Positions 18,373 to 26,365 of a stretch of DNA of 64,000 nt are shown in pieces. The stretch's first letter is position 1; each line of letters begins with the position of its first letter. The translations under genes were made by a program, and so were the position numbers. The stretch covers positions 496,001 through 560,000 of the forward strand of contig NZ_JAIQXT010000001.1 in assembly GCF_020177055.1 (NCBI RefSeq), in the 5' to 3' direction. The stretch is from Sphingomonas sp. R647. Its GTDB lineage: Bacteria; Pseudomonadota; Alphaproteobacteria; Sphingomonadales; Sphingomonadaceae. Under the pieces are notes generated by a model that had not been told where the DNA came from, ran no database searches, and worked only from the letters and a program-made list of their open reading frames with translations.

Positions 18373-19142
18373 TCCGCTTCCTCGATCTTTCGCCGCGTCA
18401 GGCGCGTACGACACTGGATATCGTTGCAGCCGCCGTGATCGTGTCGGTCGCGGTCGCACTCGCCGGCCTCACCTGGCGGATCGCGGGCCATGCCAGCACC
18501 GGCGCGGTCACCATCCCGTCAGGCGCGCGACCGGTCGCGGTCACCGCCGATGTCACCCCCGCCCTCGCCTTCGCACCGTTCGGCAAGGGCGCGGCGACGG
18601 ATGCGACTCAGGCAACCGCGCTCCCGCTCAAGCTCAAGGGCGTGTTTACCGCCAGCCCTGCCGCGCTTTCGGTTGCCTATATCGAGGTCGGCGGCGAAGC
18701 GGCGAAGCCCTTCCGCATCGGTGAAGCGCCCGGCGGTGGCACGATCGAGGGCATTTTGCGCGACCGCGTCATCCTGCGCGTGGCTGGCCGCATCGAATAT
18801 CTCGCCTTCCCCGACCCCTCGCTGACCGCCGAGCAACAGACGGCGGCAGCGGCACCTCCCGCAGCGCCCGCCGCCCCGGCACAGTCAGCAGCCGCCCCCG
18901 CGACCGCAGCGGCCGGCGTCCTTGCCGCAATGACGCCGGCCCCAGGCGGTGGGATGCAGGTCGGCGCCAACGCCCCGCCCGGCCTTCAGACCGGCGATGT
19001 CATCACCTCGATCGGTGGCACCCCGCTGACCAGCCCGGCCAGCGCCGCCACCGCCATTGCCGCCGCGCAAGGCCGCGGCTCCGTCCAAGTCCAGATCACC
19101 CGCGATGGAAAGCCCGTGACGCTGACCATCCCGACCCGCTAG
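18369..19142 (+). CDS. gspC: Type II secretion protein GspC with PDZ domain
   Basis: A 257-residue GspC: a membrane helix at about residues 17-40, the periplasmic HR domain (LKLKGVFTASPAALSVAYIE to GRIEYLAFP), an Ala/Pro-rich linker of about 40 residues, and a C-terminal PDZ domain (GLQTGDVITSIGGTPLTSP). GspC links the inner platform to the GspD secretin and helps select cargo. The start overlaps the gspI stop as ATGA. A much smaller GspC-like protein without PDZ is encoded at 21204-21644. Confidence 0.9.
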   Translation: MIRFLDLSPRQARTTLDIVAAAVIVSVAVALAGLTWRIAGHASTGAVTIPSGARPVAVTADVTPALAFAPFGKGAATDATQATALPLKLKGVFTASPAALSVAYIEVGGEAAKPFRIGEAPGGGTIEGILRDRVILRVAGRIEYLAFPDPSLTAEQQTAAAAPPAAPAAPAQSAAAPATAAAGVLAAMTPAPGGGMQVGANAPPGLQTGDVITSIGGTPLTSPASAATAIAAAQGRGSVQVQITRDGKPVTLTIPTR

Positions 19143-19152
19143 GTAACCCACC

Positions 19153-21210
19153 GTGCCGCACATGATCCGCAAGACCGCTCTCATCTTCGCGCTCGCCGCC
19201 ATGACCGCTCAGCCGGTATTGGCCACGCAGACCGACGGCGCGGACATCGTCGTCAACATGCGCGGGGTCGAGATCGCGGATGTCGCCGACCAGATCTCAC
19301 GCCTAACCGGTCGCACCCTGATCCTCGACCCGGCGGTCAAAGGCAGCGTCACCGTCACCTCCGCCACCCCGCTGACCTCTGCGGGGGTGTGGGAGCTGTT
19401 CCTGTCGGTCCTGCGCGCCAATGGCTTTGCCGCAGTCCGCTCGGGTCGCGCCTGGCGCATCGTACCTGCCGGCAACGCCGTGCGCGATGGCGGCGTGTCG
19501 TCGCGCTCGGCATCGGGGCAGGAGCTGGTCACGCGGATGATCCGCCTGTCCAACGTGCCCTCCGCCGAAGCCGCGCGCGTCGTCCGCCCGCTGGTCGCCA
19601 GCTTCGGCAGCGTCGAACCGCTCGCCCAGCCCAACGCCGTCGTCGTCACCGATTATGCCGACAATGTCCGCCGGGTGGAGGCGATCCTGCGCTCGCTCGA
19701 CGGCACCGGCAGCGGCATGACCTTTGCCACCATCACGCTGCGCAACGGCAGCGCGCCGGAAGTCGCACAGGCGCTGCAGACCGTACTCGGCGACGCCGCA
19801 TCGGGCGGTGCGCGCGTCGCCGCGGATGCGCGCAGCAACACGATCATCGTGCGCGGATCGCCCTCCGCCGTCGCCGATGCGCGCCGCATGATCGCCTCGC
19901 TCGACGCCCCTGGCGGCGCGACGCCGATGACCCGCGTGTTCCGCCTGAACTATGCCGACGCCGAGTCGGTCACCGATGTGCTGCGCGGCATTCTCGGGCA
20001 GGAATCGACGACTACAAACCCGGTCGCACGCAGCCTGTCGGGATCGCGCAACAATCCGCGCAGCCCGACCGGCGTGCTCGGCGGCCTGATCGCCTCGGGC
20101 GGAACCAGCAGCGCCGAAACCGCCGCCGCTGCCGCCAGCGCCGCCGCGACCGCGCAATCGGCTCAGCTCGGCCAGCAGTCCGAAGCAACGCCGCAGGGCT
20201 TCTCGACCCCCGAGATCACCGTCCAGCCCTCGCCCGACATCAACGCCGTGGTCGTGCGCGGCACCCCCAGCACGGTTGCGGCGATCGAAGCCATCATCAC
20301 CGACCTCGACGTCCGCCGTCCGCAGGTGCTGATCGAAGCCGCCATCGCCGAAATCACCGGCGAGGAGGCAGAGGCGCTCGCGGTCCAGCTCGGCACCAGC
20401 GGCGCCGCACTCAATCGTGTCGAGGGCGCAGGAACCTCGTTCAGCACCGCCGGACCGTCGCTCGGCGCGATCCTCAGTGCGCTCGGTGTTCCAGCGGGCA
20501 CGCTGCTTGGGTCGAGCCAGGGGTTCATCGGCAATGTCTCGATCGGCAACGATTTCTCGATCCTGGTGCAGGCGCTTGGCACCTCGACCAAGTCGAACCT
20601 GCTCTCGACGCCGCAGATCACGACGCTCGATAACAAGGTCGGCGAGTTCGTGGTGGCGCAGGAAGTGCCGTTCGTCACCGGATCGATCCTGACCGATTCC
20701 AGCGACGTGCGCCCGTACACTTCGATCGAGCGCAAGGATGTCGGAATCACGCTCAAGGTGCTCCCGCGCATCAATGCCGGCGACACCATCCGGCTTGAAG
20801 TCGTGCAGGAAGCATCGTCGATCGCCGCGACCCAGCTCAGCCAGGCAACCGACCTGATCACCAACCGCCGCGCGATCAACACCACCGTGCTCGCCGACAA
20901 TGGCCAGACGATCGTGCTCGGCGGCCTTACCTCCGACGACTACGGACAGGTGAAAAGCCAGGTGCCGATCCTCGGCGACATCCCGATCCTCGGCGAATTG
21001 TTCAAGGCACGCCGCGAAACCCGGCAAAAGCGCACCCTGTTCATCTTCCTCAAGCCTACCATTCTGCGCAACGGCGAGGATGCAGCGGCGATCGCCAAGG
21101 CCAAATATGCCCGGCTGCGGTCGGAGGAACTGGACCTCAATTCGCCCAGCAACCTGCTGCTCAAGCCGCTCCAGCCCCGGCTGACGCTCGAGATCGACGG
21201 GATTTACTGA
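19153..21210 (+). CDS. gspD: Type II secretion outer-membrane secretin GspD
   Basis: A 685-residue secretin that forms the outer-membrane channel. It has a signal peptide (MIRKTALIFALAAMTAQPVLA), the N0 domain (VNMRGVEIADVADQISRLTG), repeated N1-N3 domains (VRRVEAILRSLDGTG, ARRMIASLDAP, IEAIITDLDVRRPQVLIEA) and the secretin core with EVPFVTGS. A low-complexity Ala/Ser/Gly insert of about 50 residues sits in N3. It ends LEIDGIY with no long C-terminal S-domain, so a pilotin may not bind in the usual way. The GTG at 19153 has AGG nine bases upstream; ATG at 19162 is an alternative. Confidence 0.95.
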   Translation: MPHMIRKTALIFALAAMTAQPVLATQTDGADIVVNMRGVEIADVADQISRLTGRTLILDPAVKGSVTVTSATPLTSAGVWELFLSVLRANGFAAVRSGRAWRIVPAGNAVRDGGVSSRSASGQELVTRMIRLSNVPSAEAARVVRPLVASFGSVEPLAQPNAVVVTDYADNVRRVEAILRSLDGTGSGMTFATITLRNGSAPEVAQALQTVLGDAASGGARVAADARSNTIIVRGSPSAVADARRMIASLDAPGGATPMTRVFRLNYADAESVTDVLRGILGQESTTTNPVARSLSGSRNNPRSPTGVLGGLIASGGTSSAETAAAAASAAATAQSAQLGQQSEATPQGFSTPEITVQPSPDINAVVVRGTPSTVAAIEAIITDLDVRRPQVLIEAAIAEITGEEAEALAVQLGTSGAALNRVEGAGTSFSTAGPSLGAILSALGVPAGTLLGSSQGFIGNVSIGNDFSILVQALGTSTKSNLLSTPQITTLDNKVGEFVVAQEVPFVTGSILTDSSDVRPYTSIERKDVGITLKVLPRINAGDTIRLEVVQEASSIAATQLSQATDLITNRRAINTTVLADNGQTIVLGGLTSDDYGQVKSQVPILGDIPILGELFKARRETRQKRTLFIFLKPTILRNGEDAAAIAKAKYARLRSEELDLNSPSNLLLKPLQPRLTLEIDGIY

Positions 21211-21644
21211 TCGTCGGGGGGCGGGGCGGCACCATCGCCGCCTTCACCCTGCATCGCCACCCGCACCCGCTCACGCCCGCGCGTGAAGAAGGCGGCGTCG
21301 ATCGCCAGGCTCTCCAGCCGCCAGCCATCGACGCTTTCGCCCACCGCCAGCGTCCGCGCGTTGCCATCGGCGATCCGCACCAGCGCCACCGCATCGCGGT
21401 TGAGGCGTCCGGCGATTCCGGTCAGCACGGGCGCGTCGGCGGGTGCCGCGTCGCCCTCTGCCGCAGCGAATAGCGGTCGTTCGAATACCCGCGCCGGTGC
21501 GGGCAAGGGCGGCGGCACGATCGTCGCGACTGCAGACCGCGCGCCCGGGCGAGGCTCAGCCGCATAGGGATAGAGCCCGATCACCGGCACGATCGCCGAA
21601 GCGAACCCCGCCGCAATCAGCACGCGCCGTTCGGTCCGGCTCAT
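21204..21644 (-). CDS. Small GspC/PilP-like membrane protein
   Basis: A 146-residue protein with one N-terminal membrane helix (RRVLIAAGFASAIVPVIGLY), a Pro-rich stretch and a short domain (LTGIAGRLNRDAVALVRIA, then LAVGESVDGWRLESLAID) that has the pattern of the GspC HR domain or PilP. It has no PDZ domain. It is the last of three coupled leftward genes; its stop overlaps the convergent gspD stop region. The ATG at 21644 gives an ATGA overlap with the previous gene; 21650 is possible. I infer that it bridges to a secretin; the family call is by pattern only. Confidence 0.6.
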   Translation of the reverse strand: MSRTERRVLIAAGFASAIVPVIGLYPYAAEPRPGARSAVATIVPPPLPAPARVFERPLFAAAEGDAAPADAPVLTGIAGRLNRDAVALVRIADGNARTLAVGESVDGWRLESLAIDAAFFTRGRERVRVAMQGEGGDGAAPPPDDQ

Positions 21645-22108
21645 TGCCATGCCGCCACCATTTCCCCCTCGACCCGCACTCCGCCATCGGCGAGCGCACT
21701 CGCGCGCCAGCTGCGGAAACGGGTCAGCGGGGTCCCGCGCTCCATCCCGTCGAGCATCGCGACGACCGCCTTTTCGGGGCCGGACAGGCGGACCCTCAGC
21801 GTAACGATGCCCGACTGTGAAGGGGCAGACGAAAGCACCTCAACCAGCACACCCGCCGACGCCGCGCTGGCCCGGATCCGCCCGGCAAGGCTCCGCGCGG
21901 CGGACGCGCGATCCGCTGCGGCGATTGCCAAGCCGGGGGCTACCAGCGGACGAACCGGCGCGCGCGGCGCGGCAAGACTTGCCGTGAGATCCGCGCGGGT
22001 CTGGCGCGCGGACCATAGCGCCTCCAGCGCGTCCAAAGCCGGGAATGCCAGCAGGGCAACAGCAACCAGCCCGCCGCCCAGCCCCATCGCTACACTCCCC
22101 CGCCTCAT
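21641..22108 (-). CDS. Small GspM/PilO-like membrane protein
   Basis: A 155-residue protein with an N-terminal membrane helix (GLGGGLVAVALLAFPALDAL), a coiled or helical segment and a ferredoxin-like C-terminal domain (GIVTLRVRLSGPEKAVVAML). This is the layout of GspM subtype b and PilO. ATGA overlaps join it to both neighbours. A full GspM is already encoded at 15391-15888, so this is a second copy of the role rather than the main one. Confidence 0.62.
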   Translation of the reverse strand: MRRGSVAMGLGGGLVAVALLAFPALDALEALWSARQTRADLTASLAAPRAPVRPLVAPGLAIAAADRASAARSLAGRIRASAASAGVLVEVLSSAPSQSGIVTLRVRLSGPEKAVVAMLDGMERGTPLTRFRSWRASALADGGVRVEGEMVAAWQ

Positions 22109-22617
22109 GCGCGGGTCCGCAGCGTCACGACCACGCGCGCGTCCTGCGTGCGCCGCTGTCCGCTCTCCCGCATCGCGGCGAGCAACGGATCGCGCCGCAG
22201 CGCCCCGCGCAACAGATCGGGGTCGCTTGCCGAAATCTCGATCTGCACATGACCATCTGCGCCGCGCGCCGCCGACACCAGCCGCGCATCGTCGGGCAAC
22301 GCCCGCGCCAGCCGGTCCAGCGTCGGAGCGAGCGCAGGTTGGCGCACCGAATCGCGTAGCACCGCCGCCGCCTCGCCCCGCGCAAGCTGTGGTGCGGTCC
22401 GGCTCCGCAACTGCATTTCCAGCACGCGATTGTCTGCCTCAACCCCGCCGCGCAGCACCTGCGCACCAACGATGGTCAGCAATGGCCCCAGCGCCACGAC
22501 TCCGGCGAGTGCCAGCGTCAGCCGCATGTCGGGCACCGCCAGCGCCGGTCGCGCCCGCGCCGCGCGCGCGGCGCGTCGGGCAAGCCGATCGGTCAGGCTG
22601 TCGCGCGGTTCGCTCAT
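22105..22617 (-). CDS. Small GspL/PilN-like membrane protein
   Basis: A 170-residue protein: a basic Arg/Ala-rich cytoplasmic segment (RLARRAARAARARPAL), one membrane helix (LTLALAGVVALGPLLTIVG) and a periplasmic ferredoxin-like domain (LDRLARALPDDARLVSAA, then VQIEISASDPDLLRGAL). This resembles the C-terminal half of GspL or PilN without the actin-like domain that binds the ATPase. It is the first gene of the trio. The start at 22617 follows a GAGG/GGGG-rich region. Confidence 0.62.
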   Translation of the reverse strand: MSEPRDSLTDRLARRAARAARARPALAVPDMRLTLALAGVVALGPLLTIVGAQVLRGGVEADNRVLEMQLRSRTAPQLARGEAAAVLRDSVRQPALAPTLDRLARALPDDARLVSAARGADGHVQIEISASDPDLLRGALRRDPLLAAMRESGQRRTQDARVVVTLRTRA

Positions 22618-22654
22618 CGCCCCGCCTCTAGCGAACCGACTGCCCCCTGCCAAA

Positions 22655-22670
22655 CGTCATCAAAATGACG
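22655..22670. promoter_or_regulatory. Inverted repeat between PilN-like gene and phoX
   Basis: CGTCATCAAAATGACG has perfect 6-bp arms around CAAA in the 161-bp space between the divergent trio and phoX. It could be an operator shared by both. It does not show the direct-repeat layout of a PHO box, and I see no better PHO box in this space. Confidence 0.35.
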
Positions 22671-22778
22671 CCAGATCGCAACGCGTTCGTCCACAAACCT
22701 GCATCACGCCGTAAAGCGCCGCGCCCACAGGCCATCTGCACCCAGTCCAAACGGGACACGGGGTCAGGGGACACAGAC

Positions 22779-25265
22779 ATGACCGAACTCACTGCGCACG
22801 GCTTCGCGTATAGCGATGGCGACGTCGATACGAACACCAGCAGCAATCCCAGCCTCAACGCGATGATCGAACAGCGCTACTCGCGGCGTCAGGCGCTGCG
22901 CTCGGGCGCGGTTGCGGCGTCGGCAGCAGTGTTCGGTGGCGCGGTGCTCGCAGGCTGCGACAGCGCCGCGACCGGTTCTGACCCCTTCCCCACCATCGTC
23001 TCGGTCGGATCGTCGGGCGCCAGCAAATCGGGCCGGGTCGTCACCCTCACCGGTAACGCCACCGACAATGGCCCGACCGCATCGGTCTGGATCCAGACCC
23101 AGGGGCCTGCAGTAACGCTCAGCAGCCCGAACGCTGCAACGACATCGTTCATTGCGCCGTCGGTCGCGGGTGGCACCACGCTGCGCTTCGACTATCGCGC
23201 CGTCGACAGTGCCGGCCAGGTTTCGACCCAGAGTGTCACGGTCGCGATCGAAGCCGCCGAACTGGGCTTCACCTCGATCGCCAAGAACCGCAACGACATC
23301 GTCACCGTACCGACGGGCTACTCCGTAACCGTTCTGACGCGCCTCGGCGACCCGATCGCGTCGGGCGTACCGGCCTACAAGAATGACGGCACCGACACCG
23401 ATTTCGCCAACCGCATCGGCGACCATGGCGACGCGCTCTATTGGTACGGCCTGTCGGCGGCGGGTGCGCGCGATGACAACAGCTCGGTGCGCGGCCTGCT
23501 CGTCCAGAACCACGAGAACCTCAACGTCCAGTATCTCCACCCAGCCGGCCCGACCACGCCCGGTGGCGTCCGCCCGGAAGCCGAAGCGCTCAAGGAGATC
23601 GAGGCGCACGGCGTATCGGTGACCGAAATCGTCGAAGGCGCCGGGCGCGCCTGGACCTATGTTCAGAACTCGACGTTCAACCGCCGCATCACGCCCAGCA
23701 CGCCGATGGTGTTTAACGGCCCGGTGCGCGGCGCAACGCTGCTGCGCACCCCCTATTCGACCGACGGCACCGCCGGTCGCGGCACGATCAACAATTGCGC
23801 CAACGGCCATACCCTGTGGGGCACCAACATCACCTGCGAGGAAAACTGGGCCGGTTATTTCCGCCGCACCGGCGATGACGCCCAGCGCACGCCACGCGAA
23901 CTCGTCGCACTGCGCCGCTATGGCGTCACCAGCGGCAGCGGCAGCTATGGCTGGTCGACCGTGACCCCGGCAGATACGAACAACACGCTGTTCCGCCGCT
24001 GGGACGCGCGTGCGACTGCGGGCGGCACCGCCACGACCGACTGGCGCAACGAACCCAACCAGTTCGGCTGGGTCGTCGAGATCGACCCCTATGACAAGAC
24101 CAAGGCACCACGGAAGCGCACCGCGCTCGGCCGCATGGGGCATGAAGGCGCATGGCTCGGCAACGCCACGCCCGGCAAGAAGCTCGCCGTGTATCTCGGC
24201 GACGACTCGCGCGGCGAATATTTCTACAAGTTCGTCTCCAATGCGACCTGGACCGCGAGCGACGCGCAGGCGGCTGACCGCCTCGCAGTCGGCGACAAAT
24301 ATCTCGACGCCGGCACGCTTTACGTCGCGCGCTTCAACGCCGATGGATCGGGCCGCTGGCTCCCGCTGGTGTTCGGCCAGGTTCCGAACCGTCCGGCAGT
24401 CAACGCCGATCCCGAATATGTCTTCGCTGATCAGGCCGACATCCTGACCAATGCCCGCCTCGCTGCGGACGCGGTCGGTGCGACGCGGATGGATCGTCCG
24501 GAATGGACCGCGACCAACCCAGTGACTGGGGAAATCTACCTTACCCTCACCAACAACAATGCGTCGCTCCGCCCGATCACCGGTACGGACGCTGCCAACC
24601 CGCGCCACTATAACGACACCAAGGGCGCGTCGAACCAGTATGGCAACCCCAATGGCCATATCCTGCGCCTGCGCGAAACTGGCGACGATCCCGCATCGCT
24701 CGCCTTCGCATGGGACATCTACCTGTTCGGCGCGGACTCGGCCGAGGCGAACAGCGACGTCAACATCTCGGGCCTCACCGCGGCGAACGACTTCTCCAGC
24801 CCCGACGGCCTGTGGTTCGCGCGTCCGACCAACGCCAGCGGCCTCGTCAAGCCGCTGCTGTGGATCCAGACCGACGACGGTGCCTTTACCGATCGCACCA
24901 ACAACCAGATGCTCGTCGCAATGCCCGGCGTCACCGGCGACGGCGCGAATGTGACGATCACCAACCGCGGCAGCGGCGGGACGACCGGCACCCAGGCGAC
25001 CCGGCGCGGCGCGCTGGCGACCGATGCGACGCTCAAGCGGTTCCTGGTCGGCCCGATCGGGTGCGAGATCACCGGCGTCGACTCGACCCCGGACGGCCGC
25101 ACCCTGTTCGTCGGCATCCAGCATCCGGGAGAGGACGGCACCGCCACCGCCCCGGACAGCGGCTGGCCCGCGACCCAGGCGACCGGTACTGCACCCGCTG
25201 GCACGCGCCCGCGCTCGGCGGTCGTGGTCATTACCAAGAATGACGGCGGCGTCGTCGGCCTCTGA
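22779..25265 (+). CDS. phoX: PhoX-family alkaline phosphatase, predicted Tat lipoprotein
   Basis: An 828-residue PhoX (DUF839) phosphatase. The N-terminus has a 35-residue lead, then SRRQALRSGAVAASAAVFGG with twin Arg at 36-37 (Tat signal), running straight into a lipobox LAGC with Cys60 and Asp61. Residues ~68-165 read as a PKD/Ig-like domain (WIQTQGPAVTLSSP, RFDYRAVDSAGQVSTQSVTV), an extra domain for PhoX. The catalytic part shows GDHGDALYW, VQNHENLN, EVHG-like EAHGVSV, NCANGHTLWGTNITCEENW, GHEGAWL and DSRGEYFYKFVS. PhoX enzymes use calcium and iron and are usually periplasmic or secreted. The start at 22779 leaves the Tat signal intact; an upstream in-frame ATG lacks a ribosome binding site. 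Confidence 0.9.
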   Translation: MTELTAHGFAYSDGDVDTNTSSNPSLNAMIEQRYSRRQALRSGAVAASAAVFGGAVLAGCDSAATGSDPFPTIVSVGSSGASKSGRVVTLTGNATDNGPTASVWIQTQGPAVTLSSPNAATTSFIAPSVAGGTTLRFDYRAVDSAGQVSTQSVTVAIEAAELGFTSIAKNRNDIVTVPTGYSVTVLTRLGDPIASGVPAYKNDGTDTDFANRIGDHGDALYWYGLSAAGARDDNSSVRGLLVQNHENLNVQYLHPAGPTTPGGVRPEAEALKEIEAHGVSVTEIVEGAGRAWTYVQNSTFNRRITPSTPMVFNGPVRGATLLRTPYSTDGTAGRGTINNCANGHTLWGTNITCEENWAGYFRRTGDDAQRTPRELVALRRYGVTSGSGSYGWSTVTPADTNNTLFRRWDARATAGGTATTDWRNEPNQFGWVVEIDPYDKTKAPRKRTALGRMGHEGAWLGNATPGKKLAVYLGDDSRGEYFYKFVSNATWTASDAQAADRLAVGDKYLDAGTLYVARFNADGSGRWLPLVFGQVPNRPAVNADPEYVFADQADILTNARLAADAVGATRMDRPEWTATNPVTGEIYLTLTNNNASLRPITGTDAANPRHYNDTKGASNQYGNPNGHILRLRETGDDPASLAFAWDIYLFGADSAEANSDVNISGLTAANDFSSPDGLWFARPTNASGLVKPLLWIQTDDGAFTDRTNNQMLVAMPGVTGDGANVTITNRGSGGTTGTQATRRGALATDATLKRFLVGPIGCEITGVDSTPDGRTLFVGIQHPGEDGTATAPDSGWPATQATGTAPAGTRPRSAVVVITKNDGGVVGL

Positions 25266-25280
25266 TCAGTTACCCCAACT

Positions 25281-25315
25281 AAAAGGGGGCGGTCTCGCGA
25301 CCGCCCCCTTCTTTG
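25281..25315. terminator. Bidirectional intrinsic terminator after phoX
   Basis: A perfect 11-bp stem, AAGGGGGCGGT (25283-25293) with ACCGCCCCCTT (25300-25310), loop of 6. It is followed by CTTTGT on the plus strand and preceded by AAAA, which gives a T-run for the convergent leftward lipoprotein gene. Confidence 0.85.
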
Positions 25316-25334
25316 TATCTACGCCGGCTCGTGA

Positions 25335-25670
25335 TCAGGGTCGGCTGCGGATCTGCGCCGTGCCGTCCGGGGTAATCTCGACCACATAAGGCTGAGTAGT
25401 GTCGCACACGACCCGCCAGCGGATGCGGTCCGCGCGAGTCTCGACGCGCGTCAGTTCGGTGACCTGCTGGCAGTTCAGCCCGGCGTCCCGGATCGCGCGC
25501 AGCATCACGCCATCCTGCAACCGCTTGGGCAGCGCAACGACGCGCTTTTGAAGATCGCTCAATGCCGCCGGGGTCTTTGACGCCGCAGGATCCGGCACGT
25601 TCTCGCCAGAGCCACCACCGCACCCGGCCAGCAGCACCGCGCCCGCAACAATTGCCATCATGCTTCGCAT
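25335..25670 (-). CDS. Small hypothetical lipoprotein
   Basis: A 111-residue lipoprotein: MRSMMAIVAGAVLLAGCGGG contains a lipobox with Cys17. The mature part is helical (LSDLQKRVVALPKRLQDGVML) and contains two more cysteines (LNCQQV and VVCDTT). The start at 25670 has GGAGG eight bases upstream, better than the alternatives. I do not recognise the family. It follows the TetR gene after 35 bases. Confidence 0.72.
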   Translation of the reverse strand: MRSMMAIVAGAVLLAGCGGGSGENVPDPAASKTPAALSDLQKRVVALPKRLQDGVMLRAIRDAGLNCQQVTELTRVETRADRIRWRVVCDTTQPYVVEITPDGTAQIRSRP

Positions 25671-25705
25671 CGTTCGCACCTCCATTGCGGTGATAACGCC
25701 GATCG

Positions 25706-26365
25706 TCACGGCTTCGATCCGATCATTTTCAGAAACAGCCGCGTCGCGCGTTCGACCCTTGCCCGGATCGCCTCGGGCGACGGCAGCGGCTCCAGCCCGA
25801 GCTTCAGCCCCATGTCCGCCGCGCCCTTCCACAGCCCGCACAGATCCTGCGCGGCCAGATTGGGATCATCGACCTCCACCTCGCCCCGCGCCTGCGCCTC
25901 GGCCAACACCTCCGCCAGACGCCCAAAACACACCCCCGGCCCGGCCTCATAGAAGCGGCGCGCCAGCGTCGGGATCTGCGAGATTTCGTTCAGCAGCACC
26001 CGGTCGATCGCGACATGGTCCTCGCTGAACATGAAGGTCAGCAGCGACACGCCATAGGCGTTGAGCTGGTCCTCCAGCGACCGCTGGTCGGCGACGCCGG
26101 CATCGAACACCTCCGCCATCCGCGTGCTTTCGACACGGATCACCTCTTCGAACAACGTCTCCTTGTCGCCGAAGCGGCTATAGACCGTGACCTTCGACAC
26201 GCCGGCGGCCTGCGCGATCTCCTCGATCGTCGCGGCGTGGAAGCCGCGCGAAAAGAACGCCTGGCGTGCCGCCTCGATGATCGCCGCATATTTGGCGGGA
26301 TCACGCGGGCGGCCCGCACGGCGCGGCTCCTCGCCCGCGCAGGCCGTGTGAAAGGGAACGCTCAG
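25706..26365 (-). CDS. TetR/AcrR-family regulator (AefR-like), possible CTG start
   Basis: A 219-residue TetR regulator. The DNA-binding domain is RDPAKYAAIIEAARQAFFSRG, then FHAATIEEIAQAAGVSKVTVYSRFGDKETLFEEV; the C-terminal half resembles the AefR-type ligand domain. No ATG, GTG or TTG occurs in frame between the end of the upstream amidohydrolase and the domain. The only standard start is far upstream at 26512, inside the amidohydrolase gene. A CTG at 26365 overlaps the amidohydrolase stop as CTGA, the same geometry as the ATGA junctions around it, with AAGG ten bases upstream; I used it. The regulated genes are probably its operon partners. Confidence 0.8.
   Translation of the reverse strand: MSVPFHTACAGEEPRRAGRPRDPAKYAAIIEAARQAFFSRGFHAATIEEIAQAAGVSKVTVYSRFGDKETLFEEVIRVESTRMAEVFDAGVADQRSLEDQLNAYGVSLLTFMFSEDHVAIDRVLLNEISQIPTLARRFYEAGPGVCFGRLAEVLAEAQARGEVEVDDPNLAAQDLCGLWKGAADMGLKLGLEPLPSPEAIRARVERATRLFLKMIGSKP

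Noticed and set aside
22655..22670. PHO box upstream of phoX
   Set aside because: The sequence is an inverted repeat, not the direct repeat of a PHO box, and no second half-site is found at the required spacing.
22764..25124. Long open frame antisense to phoX (786 codons), and similar long antisense frames under gspD and the TonB receptor genes
   Set aside because: Third-position GC bias removes stop codons from the opposite strand. The frames have low-complexity Arg/Ala/Gly-rich products, no recognisable domains, and overlap well-supported genes completely.
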